From contig JAUWHL010000096.1 in the NCBI GenBank assembly GCA_030605895.1, positions 1 through 5,031 of the forward strand: a DNA stretch of 5,031 bases, read 5' to 3'. Under the pieces are notes generated by a model. The model had not been told where the DNA came from, ran no database searches, and saw nothing but the letters and a program-made list of their open reading frames with translations. Of this stretch, positions 1-4,837 are shown piece after piece. How positions within the stretch are numbered: the first letter of the stretch is position 1; the number at the start of each line of letters is the position of its first letter. The translations under genes were made by a program, and so were the position numbers. This stretch comes from Promethearchaeota archaeon (GTDB lineage: Archaea; Asgardarchaeota; Lokiarchaeia; Sigyniarchaeales; SOKP01).

Positions 1-632
1 GTTTTTTTGAAAATGCTAAAAAAGTATATGTAAATGATGATCTTGGTACGGATTTTTGGGTTTCAGTAGAAAATCGTGTTAATATCCTTGATGATGGAAT
101 ACTTTCTGATGAGCAAGTTGCTCTGGGGGATTTAGGAGGTAATTTACCCGCAGGCGAAGTTTTTTTCCCGCCACATGAAAAACAGGGAGAAGGGAAACTA
201 TTTTGCCCATTGACAAAAGAACGATATACTAATAAAATTATAAAAAATGCAGAACTTATTTTCAAGGATGGTAAATTGTTACTGGATAAAGTATCTGCAG
301 ACCTTAACTTAGATATCTTAGTTGAATCTTTTAAACAAAGGGAAAAAATAGATAGAGATAACAAAGTACACGAAATAAGAACCTACAATGTTGCAGAACT
401 TGGTATTGGATGTAACCCTGTAATAACTAAAGCTATTGGATATATTCTTACAGATGAAAAAATTAATGGAAGTGTCCATGTTGCATTTGGATCTAATATT
501 TCATTTGGAGGCACATCGGCTTCTCAGTTGCATTGGGATTTCGTTACTACTCCTAAAGCTAACATAATCGTCGAATATATAGATGGTACTAAAAAAAATA
601 TAATGGAAAACGGAATATTGCTTGAAGAATAA
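1..632 (+). CDS. M29-family metallo-aminopeptidase, C-terminal part (5' end outside window)
   Basis: The frame is open from base 3 to the TAA at 630-632, giving 209 residues of a protein whose family is usually about 370-410 residues, so roughly the N-terminal half lies outside the window. The family removes N-terminal amino acids from peptides in the cytoplasm with two metal ions. All expected metal ligands can be placed: Glu in NLPAGEV (nt 156-158), Glu in AELGIG (396-398), His in HVAFG (477-479), and His and Asp in LHWD (531-533 and 537-539). A TTG at 210 is only an internal Leu codon, because homologous sequence (LPAGEVF, the first metal-ligand Glu) continues upstream of it. It converges on the CinA-type gene with only 23 bases between the two stop codons, and no strong T-tract separates them. 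The family call rests on motif order; substrate range cannot be read. Confidence 0.88.
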   Translation, partial: FFENAKKVYVNDDLGTDFWVSVENRVNILDDGILSDEQVALGDLGGNLPAGEVFFPPHEKQGEGKLFCPLTKERYTNKIIKNAELIFKDGKLLLDKVSADLNLDILVESFKQREKIDRDNKVHEIRTYNVAELGIGCNPVITKAIGYILTDEKINGSVHVAFGSNISFGGTSASQLHWDFVTTPKANIIVEYIDGTKKNIMENGILLEE

Positions 633-655
633 GTTTAATTATACTTTATTAATTA

Positions 656-1141
656 TTAGAAATTTTTCTGTAAAAGTTCCTCTAAGAAATAAATTATTTT
701 TTCTAATACTTTTCTTTTAAAAGTTATACGGTCTGTTTTGAAGTTGAACTTCTTTACAATAGTATCTTTTTCAGTTGACACGCCTAGGAATACTAGTCCT
801 ACTGGCTTTTCTGGAGTACCTCCAGTTGGTCCAGCAATACCACTAATTCCTATTCCAACATCAACATTAGATTGAACTCTAATATTATACGCTAATTGTT
901 TAACTACTTGTTCTGATACTACACCATATTTATCAATGTTTCTAGGATCTACTTTTAATAGATCTATTTTTGATTGATTACTATAACAAACAATTCCTCT
1001 TTCGAAGACTTTTGATACCCCAGAGATGTTAGTAAACATATGGGATATAAAACCCCCCGTACAGCTCTCAGCTACAGAAATCTTTAAATTTTTCTCTGAG
1101 TAATCTTTAACAAGTTTTTGTATTCTTTCTAAAATATCCAT
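656..1141 (-). CDS. pncC: CinA C-terminal-domain protein (nicotinamide-nucleotide amidohydrolase, PncC type)
   Basis: This 161-residue protein matches the stand-alone CinA C-terminal domain over its whole length (E. coli PncC is about 165 residues). Members deamidate nicotinamide mononucleotide to nicotinate mononucleotide in pyridine-nucleotide recycling. Visible signatures are AESCTGG (residues 24-30, with the conserved Ser26), CYSNQSK (52-58, conserved Tyr53 and Lys58), VVSEQVV (73-79), and the glycine-rich GISGIAGPTGG segment (97-107) followed by KPVGLVF (111-117). The N-terminal MoCF-like domain of full-length CinA is absent, and the ATG at 1139-1141 starts at the usual place for the short form. 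It begins 8 bases after the stop of the zinc-ribbon membrane gene, so the two are probably co-transcribed. No clear Shine-Dalgarno precedes it. The family call is secure; the exact reaction is inferred from bacterial members. Confidence 0.93.
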   Translation of the reverse strand: MDILERIQKLVKDYSEKNLKISVAESCTGGFISHMFTNISGVSKVFERGIVCYSNQSKIDLLKVDPRNIDKYGVVSEQVVKQLAYNIRVQSNVDVGIGISGIAGPTGGTPEKPVGLVFLGVSTEKDTIVKKFNFKTDRITFKRKVLEKIIYFLEELLQKNF

Positions 1142-1149
1142 AATTTCAT

Positions 1150-1614
1150 TTATTGTTTAATTTCAAATTTTTTCCCACATGATCCACAAAATATTGCTCC
1201 CTCATCTAAAGAATTCCCGCAAAAGGGACAATGCCATTTCATTACGGATTTTTCAGAAGGAGCTAATGCTTTGTAAATATCTGGTTTTTTTTCTCCAAAT
1301 GGTTCATATTCTAAATTTTTTTTAGAAGCTTTTTCAAAACATCTTGGACAGTTTTGCTTCTTCTGTAATCCAAAATAGATAAGATATGGATTGATGATCA
1401 TAAAACCCCACATGAAAAAGATAAAAAGTAAAATCTCTGAAAAAACTGACAAAGATATTATAGTAATTGTGGTAAATACAACAAACATTATTATCGCAAA
1501 AATTACAAATATTATAATATTGAATTGAGGTCTTGAAGGGTATACATTCATTTTACATTGATTACAAAACATCATTTCATTGGGATCTTGAACCATTACT
1601 CTCAATGTAAACAT
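1150..1614 (-). CDS. Two-TM membrane protein with split and C-terminal zinc-ribbon motifs, function unknown
   Basis: This is a 154-residue protein that I do not recognise as a named family. An N-terminal FCNQC pair (Cys17, Cys20) is followed by two hydrophobic segments, about residues 31-58 and 61-83, that form a membrane hairpin. A CPRC pair (Cys89, Cys92) comes right after the hairpin, then a polar linker with many Lys and Glu, and a classical zinc ribbon at the C-terminus (CPFCG at 129-133 and CGSCG at 143-147). The first two Cys pairs could join across the hairpin into one zinc site, with both ends on the same, probably cytoplasmic, side. The start at 1614 is favoured over internal Met14/Met15 because a TATA-like box lies about 26 bases upstream, which fits a leaderless mRNA. 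It is first in a likely two-gene unit with the CinA-type gene. A role as a membrane adaptor is conceivable but unsupported. Confidence 0.8.
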   Translation of the reverse strand: MFTLRVMVQDPNEMMFCNQCKMNVYPSRPQFNIIIFVIFAIIMFVVFTTITIISLSVFSEILLFIFFMWGFMIINPYLIYFGLQKKQNCPRCFEKASKKNLEYEPFGEKKPDIYKALAPSEKSVMKWHCPFCGNSLDEGAIFCGSCGKKFEIKQ

Positions 1615-1635
1615 TTAAAATGAGTTGTTATTATT

Positions 1636-1643
1636 ATTATAAA
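1636..1643 (-). promoter_or_regulatory. TATA-like box for the zinc-ribbon/CinA unit
   Basis: Read on the minus strand this is TTTATAAT. Its centre is about 26 bases from the A of the ATG at 1614. Archaeal TATA boxes usually lie 25-30 bases before the transcription start, so this box predicts transcription starting at or next to the start codon, giving a leaderless mRNA. The local A+T richness makes chance matches common. Confidence 0.45.
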
Positions 1644-1669
1644 TTAATAACAAATAAAATTAAAGAAAA

Positions 1670-1677
1670 TAAATATA
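1670..1677 (+). promoter_or_regulatory. Possible TATA box for GTPase A operon
   Basis: TAAATATA is preceded by the purine-rich stretch AAAGAAAA, which resembles a TFB-recognition element. It would place the start of transcription near 1700 and give a leader of about 45 bases ahead of the GTPase gene. It lies in the 131-bp divergent gap shared with the minus-strand unit. Support is weak because the whole gap is A+T-rich. Confidence 0.3.
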
Positions 1678-1734
1678 TTGTATACTTTTGATAAATATTA
1701 CATCAATAACAGAATTTAACAAATAAAATAAACA

Positions 1735-1740
1735 GAGTGA
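1735..1740 (+). promoter_or_regulatory. Possible ribosome binding site of GTPase A
   Basis: GAGTGA is a partial match to the archaeal Shine-Dalgarno core (GGAGGTGA family) and ends 5 bases before the ATG at 1746. It supports this start and suggests that, unlike the V4R gene, this gene is translated from a leadered message. Confidence 0.4.
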
Positions 1741-1745
1741 TTTAA

Positions 1746-2285
1746 ATGGGAAAAAATAACGTTGCTAAGGGATTTGTGTTCAAAATTACTGTGATTGGGA
1801 ATGGCGCTGTAGGGAAGACCTCCTTAATTAAAAAATATACTCAAGGTAGTTTTCAAAAAGATTATATCAAGACATTAGGTGCCCAATTTTCGAAATATGA
1901 TGAAGAGATTGAGGGGGATAATTGTAAATTGTTTTTTTGGGACATTGCAGGACAAGATGAGTTTAATTTTATGCGACCCACATTTTATAAGGGAAGTAAG
2001 GCTGCAATCATAGTATTCTCACATACTGATGTAGATAGTTTTAAAAGTATAATAGATTGGCATGAGGACATTAAAAAGTATACTGGAGAGCTCCCTATTG
2101 TTTTATTTGGTAATAAAACCGATTTAGTTGATGAAAAGGATTTAAAAGATGAAAAAATAGAGAACATAGTAAAAGGTAGGAATTTTCTTGGGTATTATAA
2201 AACATCTGCAAAGACCGGACAAGGAGTTTTTGAAGCATTTCAGGCTATAATTAAAGAGTTATATAACAAATATAAAGAAGAATAG
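1746..2285 (+). CDS. Rab/Ras-like small GTPase A
   Basis: A complete 179-residue single-domain small GTPase that binds and hydrolyses GTP as a molecular switch. All G motifs are visible: P-loop GNGAVGKT (residues 18-25), switch I with Thr43 in KTLGAQ (equivalent to Ras Thr35), WDIAGQ (65-70) with Asp66, Gly69 and the catalytic-type Gln70 (Ras Gln61), GNKTD (122-126) for guanine specificity, and TSAKTG (153-158). WDIAGQDEF is closer to Rab/Ras than to Arf or Rag. Only about 13 residues precede the first strand and the C-terminus ends in NKYKEE with no cysteine, so there is no prenylation signal. A partial Shine-Dalgarno precedes the ATG. A thioredoxin-like gene starts 3 bases after the stop, implying a shared transcript, and the V4R gene follows. 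Such GTPases are multiplied in Asgard archaea. The cellular process controlled is unknown. Confidence 0.93.
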   Translation: MGKNNVAKGFVFKITVIGNGAVGKTSLIKKYTQGSFQKDYIKTLGAQFSKYDEEIEGDNCKLFFWDIAGQDEFNFMRPTFYKGSKAAIIVFSHTDVDSFKSIIDWHEDIKKYTGELPIVLFGNKTDLVDEKDLKDEKIENIVKGRNFLGYYKTSAKTGQGVFEAFQAIIKELYNKYKEE

Positions 2286-2288
2286 AAA

Positions 2289-2588
2289 ATGTATGATGAT
2301 ATCAATCAAGGATATCCGAAAATTTTGTTTTTCTCTTCAAATCATTGTGCACCCTGCAAACCAGTTGAAGAAATGTTAAAGAGAATAAATATTTCTATGT
2401 TTGGAAAGAAATTAAGAATTGAAAAAATATCAATTGAAATGGAAGACAATCGGCAATTTACACAAGAGTATCGTATCACATCTGTTCCCACCTTAATTAT
2501 AGCAGATAAAAAACTATCAGTAAATATACAAGAAGAAGAAATTATAGATGCGATTCTTTATGCGTTTATATCTTCAGTTAAAATATAA
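2289..2588 (+). CDS. Thioredoxin-fold protein with CAPC active site
   Basis: This is a 99-residue small thioredoxin-like protein. It has a hydrophobic strand ILFFSS (residues 12-17), then the redox motif CAPC (20-23) followed by KP, and a cis-proline segment SVPT (65-68), the standard partner of the CXXC site. Typical thioredoxins are about 105-110 residues; this one starts almost directly at the active-site strand, so the first strand and helix are short or missing. It has no signal peptide and is probably a cytoplasmic dithiol-disulfide oxidoreductase. The buried Asp common before the active site in classical thioredoxins is not evident, so it could equally be a glutaredoxin-like or specialised thioredoxin. 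It begins 3 bases after the GTPase A stop, so the two genes are almost certainly co-transcribed. Its partners are unknown; the cysteine-rich V4R protein downstream is an obvious candidate. Confidence 0.85.
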   Translation: MYDDINQGYPKILFFSSNHCAPCKPVEEMLKRINISMFGKKLRIEKISIEMEDNRQFTQEYRITSVPTLIIADKKLSVNIQEEEIIDAILYAFISSVKI

Positions 2589-2605
2589 AATTAAGATAAA
2601 AAAAA

Positions 2606-2613
2606 TTTATAAA
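2606..2613 (+). promoter_or_regulatory. TATA-like box before V4R gene
   Basis: TTTATAAA sits behind a run of A with its centre about 28 bases before the ATG at 2638. This spacing predicts a transcript starting at or within a few bases of the start codon, so a leaderless message. There is no T-tract between the thioredoxin stop and this gene, so read-through from the upstream operon is also possible and this would then be an internal promoter. Confidence 0.45.
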
Positions 2614-2637
2614 AAAATAAAAATTAAGTGAAATTTA

Positions 2638-3117
2638 ATGGATAGGCAGTTACTCTCTAAAATTCTCGTTCAGATGAGAAAGAATTTAAAAGAAGGCAAA
2701 GATATTGGAGATATGAAAGTTGGTGCTTTATTAGCATTGGGACACCAACTAGAAGCAATTTTTTACTATTTAGGACATGAATTAGGATCTATCTTAAAAG
2801 TTAAAGCAGTTAAGGATGTATCCCAAATTCCCGATGAATTAAAACGGATTATTACTGAATTCAATCTTGGATCAGTTGAGATAACTGAAAGTACAGATGA
2901 AATTATACAATTAAAACTTAAAGATCATTCGTCTATAAAAGATTTAATTAAAAAAGGAATTAAAACATCAGGATGCTTTTGTTCATTTGAAGCTGGACTA
3001 TTAGCAGGTGTACTTGAAAAATTGAGTGATCGTCATTGCTTTGCTCAAGAACTCGGATGTAGTTTACAAACAGGGCAGAATTACTGCGAATTTATGCTCG
3101 TATTCCAAAAGGATTAA
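2638..3117 (+). CDS. V4R-domain protein (Bet3/TRAPP-like fold superfamily)
   Basis: A 159-residue protein. The C-terminal half carries the V4R (4-vinyl reductase) signature: SGCFCSFEAGLLAGVLEKL (residues 111-129), then LGCSLQTGQNYCEFML (139-154). The conserved Cys, the FEAG...AG helix and the final CEF strand are all present. The N-terminal part (about 1-60) is helical, with GALLALGHQLEAIFYYLG (29-46) as the likely first fold helix. V4R domains bind small molecules or act as sensors in bacteria and archaea and share a fold with the TRAPP subunit Bet3, a component of a Rab activator. Cysteines at 113, 115, 134, 141 and 150 could bind metal or respond to redox state. It lies between two Rab-like GTPases and next to a thioredoxin-like gene, which suggests a GTPase regulator; this is inference. 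A 4-vinyl reductase role is unlikely, as no bacteriochlorophyll genes are nearby. Confidence 0.82.
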   Translation: MDRQLLSKILVQMRKNLKEGKDIGDMKVGALLALGHQLEAIFYYLGHELGSILKVKAVKDVSQIPDELKRIITEFNLGSVEITESTDEIIQLKLKDHSSIKDLIKKGIKTSGCFCSFEAGLLAGVLEKLSDRHCFAQELGCSLQTGQNYCEFMLVFQKD

Positions 3118-3129
3118 TTACATTTATTA

Positions 3130-3163
3130 TTTTTTGTTAATACTTTTTTTAAGAAAATTTTTT
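3130..3163 (+). terminator. Triple U-tract terminator after V4R gene
   Basis: Three runs of T (3130-3135, 3144-3150 and 3158-3163) occur within 34 bases starting 12 bases after the V4R stop. Archaeal RNA polymerase terminates on U-tracts without needing a hairpin, and clustered tracts are typical of real 3' ends. This separates the GTPase A/thioredoxin/V4R transcript from GTPase B. The remaining bases to 3312 are A+T-rich with no gene seen. Confidence 0.6.
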
Positions 3164-3312
3164 ACTCTAATAAAAGTTTAATTATTAATTATAGAGTGTT
3201 ATTAGAAAATTATTAATAAGTATAAATTATATTTTGAATATAAAAAAATAAATACATTACTAATTGTTCTTTAATTTTGTTAATTTTGAAATATTCAATT
3301 TAATTAATCAGA

Positions 3313-3345
3313 TTATAAAATTGAAAGAGGAGAACAATTTATATA
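3313..3345 (+). promoter_or_regulatory. Promoter region of GTPase B with two TATA-like boxes
   Basis: TTATAAAA at 3313-3320 would give a start near 3342 and a leader of about 13-22 bases. TTTATATA at 3338-3345 has its centre about 22 bases before the ATG at 3364, which fits a near-leaderless message from that ATG but is too close for the GTG at 3355. Which one is used decides the protein start. Confidence 0.35.
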
Positions 3346-3354
3346 ATAGAGAAT

Positions 3355-3891
3355 GTGAGGAGAATGGAAGCAAAGTACATTATAAAAATCTGTCTTCTTG
3401 GAGAAGCCAACGTGGGGAAGACATCACTAGTTTATAGATTTATAGAGAATAAATTTAGGGAAAATTATAAGTCAACCTTAGGAGTTAATCTTTTAAAAAA
3501 GGACATGGAAATTGAGCAATATGGTGATGTTTCTGCTCAAATCTGGGATCTAGGAGGGCAAGAATCGTTCAGATCTCTTAGGAGCCTTTATTTGGAAGGT
3601 GCGAATGGAGCATTTGTAGTTTACGATATGACTAGCAAAAAGACTTTTGAAAAAATTGATGAATGGGTACACGATTTCAGGGATGCTAGAGAAGATGCTC
3701 CTATAATATTAATAGGAAACAAATCTGATTTAGAAAAGCAAATTAAAATAACTGAAAGTGAATCAAGGGAGTATGCAAATACAAATAATTTAGGAATGGT
3801 TATTACATCAGCTAAAACGGGTCAAAATGTTGAAGAAGCATTTACAGAATTAACGAAAAAGATTCTAGATCAGATTTCAAATAATTCTTAA
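3355..3891 (+). CDS. Ras/Rab-like small GTPase B with GGQ switch II
   Basis: A complete small GTPase of 178 residues from GTG 3355, or 175 from ATG 3364; the start is unresolved, and the second TATA-like box upstream favours the ATG. Motifs in the 178-residue numbering: P-loop GEANVGKT (16-23), switch I Thr41 in STLGVN, switch II WDLGGQ (64-69) with Gln69, GNKSD (121-125) and TSAKTG (151-156). The position equal to Ras Ala59 is Gly67, so the motif reads DLGGQ as in Arf proteins (DVGGQ), while switch I and YDMTSKKTFE (90-99) are Rab/Ras-like. The position of Ras Gly12 is Ala18, within the range seen in Rabs. There are no C-terminal cysteines; the tail ends ISNNS. It is a paralog of GTPase A, separated from the V4R gene by terminator-like U-tracts and expressed from its own promoter region. 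It probably acts as a GTP switch; the pathway is unknown. Confidence 0.92.
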   Translation: MRRMEAKYIIKICLLGEANVGKTSLVYRFIENKFRENYKSTLGVNLLKKDMEIEQYGDVSAQIWDLGGQESFRSLRSLYLEGANGAFVVYDMTSKKTFEKIDEWVHDFRDAREDAPIILIGNKSDLEKQIKITESESREYANTNNLGMVITSAKTGQNVEEAFTELTKKILDQISNNS

Positions 3892-4113
3892 GAAAATATG
3901 GGTTAATTCTTTTCTTTCATTAATTTTTAGGAAGCAATTATTTTCAACTGATTGTAATAAATATCAAAATTTAGTGATTTGGGCTTTAATCTTTTTTAAA
4001 TCTACCACCTTTATAAAGGAAGATTTATTTAAATAAAAATAACAAAAAAACGTAGTTATAAAGAATTATTTTATTTTACATATTTCAAATCATAATTATC
4101 ACATAATAAAATC
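3892..4113 (+). promoter_or_regulatory. TBP upstream region with repeated TATA-like elements and palindromes
   Basis: This 222-bp gap has no gene. Its first part has pyrimidine runs (about 3903-3928) that may end the GTPase B transcript. Three TATA-like elements follow: TTTATAAA at 4010-4017, TTTAAATA at 4028-4035 and TTATAAAG at 4056-4063. The first lies inside a perfect 12-bp palindrome (4008-4019, CCTTTATAAAGG) and the second inside a perfect 14-bp palindrome (4024-4037). The 8-mer TTATAAAG occurs twice (4011-4018 and 4056-4063). Depending on the box used, the TBP leader would be about 28-75 bases. Multiple TBP-binding sites ahead of the TBP gene would allow autoregulation, but this is inferred, and short A+T palindromes arise easily in such DNA. 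Confidence 0.4.
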
Positions 4114-4782
4114 ATGTCAGAAGAAGAATTTGATGAAGAAGATAAGGAAGAACTTAAAGAAGAAGGGGAAGAAGGAGAATATGATTATAAAACAGATTTA
4201 GACTATAAAATTGAAAATGTAGTAGCAACAGTTGTAGTAGAGATAACAGAAAAAATAGATTTAAATCAAATAGCAAGACGTCATGCAGAGGTTGAATATA
4301 ACCCCGAACGCTTTCCTGGTCTTGTAATGCGAATTGAAAAACCACGCGCTACAATATTGATATTTTCTACAGGTAAAATGGTAGTTACTGGTCTTAGACA
4401 AGCATCAGAAGCAGATCGAGTTGTTGATAAAGTTGTAAAAAACATTAGAAAGGCTGGAATAAAAGTCACTAATCCCGAAATAACAATTCAAAATATTGTA
4501 GCTTCAGGGGATCTACACACGAATATTGACTTAAATATGGCCGCTATTGTGATGGAATATGCTATGTACGAACCTGAAGTATTTCCGGGACTTATATATA
4601 GAATGCAAGAACCTAAGACCGTTTTCTTAATATTTAGCACAGGACGCATAGTTTGTACTGGTGCAAAGCGAAAAGAGATAGTAAGAGATGCTGTTTTAAA
4701 ATTAAATCAACAAGTTAGAGAATTAGGTGTAGCTAAAAAAAATATTGGAGATTCAGAATATCAAGATATAACTTTTATTTAA
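4114..4782 (+). CDS. tbp: TATA-box-binding protein (TBP) with acidic N-terminal extension
   Basis: A complete 222-residue archaeal TBP. It binds the promoter TATA box, bends it and with TFB recruits RNA polymerase. The saddle is two direct repeats, about residues 33-115 and 122-207. Each keeps the DNA-contacting signatures: FPGLVMR with Phe67 and LIFSTGKMVVTG with Phe84 in repeat 1; FPGLIYRM with Phe157 and LIFSTGRIVCTG with Phe174 in repeat 2. These are the four intercalating Phe residues, and Asn35 and Asn127 match the central base-contacting Asn pair. Most archaeal TBPs (about 180-200 residues) begin almost at the core; this one has about 31 extra residues, 17 of the first 30 being Asp or Glu. 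The ATG at 4114 is the natural start, since the extension is continuous with the core and no stronger start is seen nearer to it. It is monocistronic and converges on a minus-strand gene. Confidence 0.96.
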   Translation: MSEEEFDEEDKEELKEEGEEGEYDYKTDLDYKIENVVATVVVEITEKIDLNQIARRHAEVEYNPERFPGLVMRIEKPRATILIFSTGKMVVTGLRQASEADRVVDKVVKNIRKAGIKVTNPEITIQNIVASGDLHTNIDLNMAAIVMEYAMYEPEVFPGLIYRMQEPKTVFLIFSTGRIVCTGAKRKEIVRDAVLKLNQQVRELGVAKKNIGDSEYQDITFI

Positions 4783-4799
4783 TTTATTTTTTATATTTT
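4783..4799 (+). terminator. T-rich terminator after TBP gene
   Basis: A run of six T (4787-4792) and one of four T (4796-4799) directly follow the TBP stop codon, as expected for U-tract termination in archaea. It lies in the 55-bp gap between TBP and the convergent minus-strand gene. Confidence 0.45.
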
Positions 4800-4837
4800 G
4801 TTAATCCTTTAAATGAATGAATCTTTGAAAAATAGTC

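Noticed and set aside
210..212. TTG as the start of the aminopeptidase
   Set aside because: The same frame is open to the left edge and includes the family motif NLPAGEV with a metal-ligand Glu upstream of this codon.
1749..1751. Gly2 of GTPase A as an N-myristoylation site of Arf type
   Set aside because: The following residues do not form an Arf-like amphipathic helix, switch II is Rab/Ras-like, and N-myristoyltransferase is not known from archaea.
1985..2167. Open frame of 60 codons on the minus strand inside GTPase A
   Set aside because: It lies fully within a secure GTPase gene with intact motifs, has Ser/Leu-rich composition typical of an antisense shadow, and shows no domain.
3164..3312. 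Short repeated ATTATTAAT-like words in the gap before GTPase B
   Set aside because: They are low-complexity A/T words expected by chance at this composition, with no regular spacing; no CRISPR-like or tRNA structure is present.
3357..3362. GAGGAG as Shine-Dalgarno for the ATG at 3364
   Set aside because: Only one base separates it from the start codon, too close for ribosome pairing; it more likely encodes residues or is incidental.
4154..4469. Two overlapping minus-strand open frames inside the TBP gene
   Set aside because: They are antisense to the acidic extension and first TBP repeat; the Leu/Phe-rich composition mirrors the Glu/Lys codons of TBP. No promoter or motif supports them.
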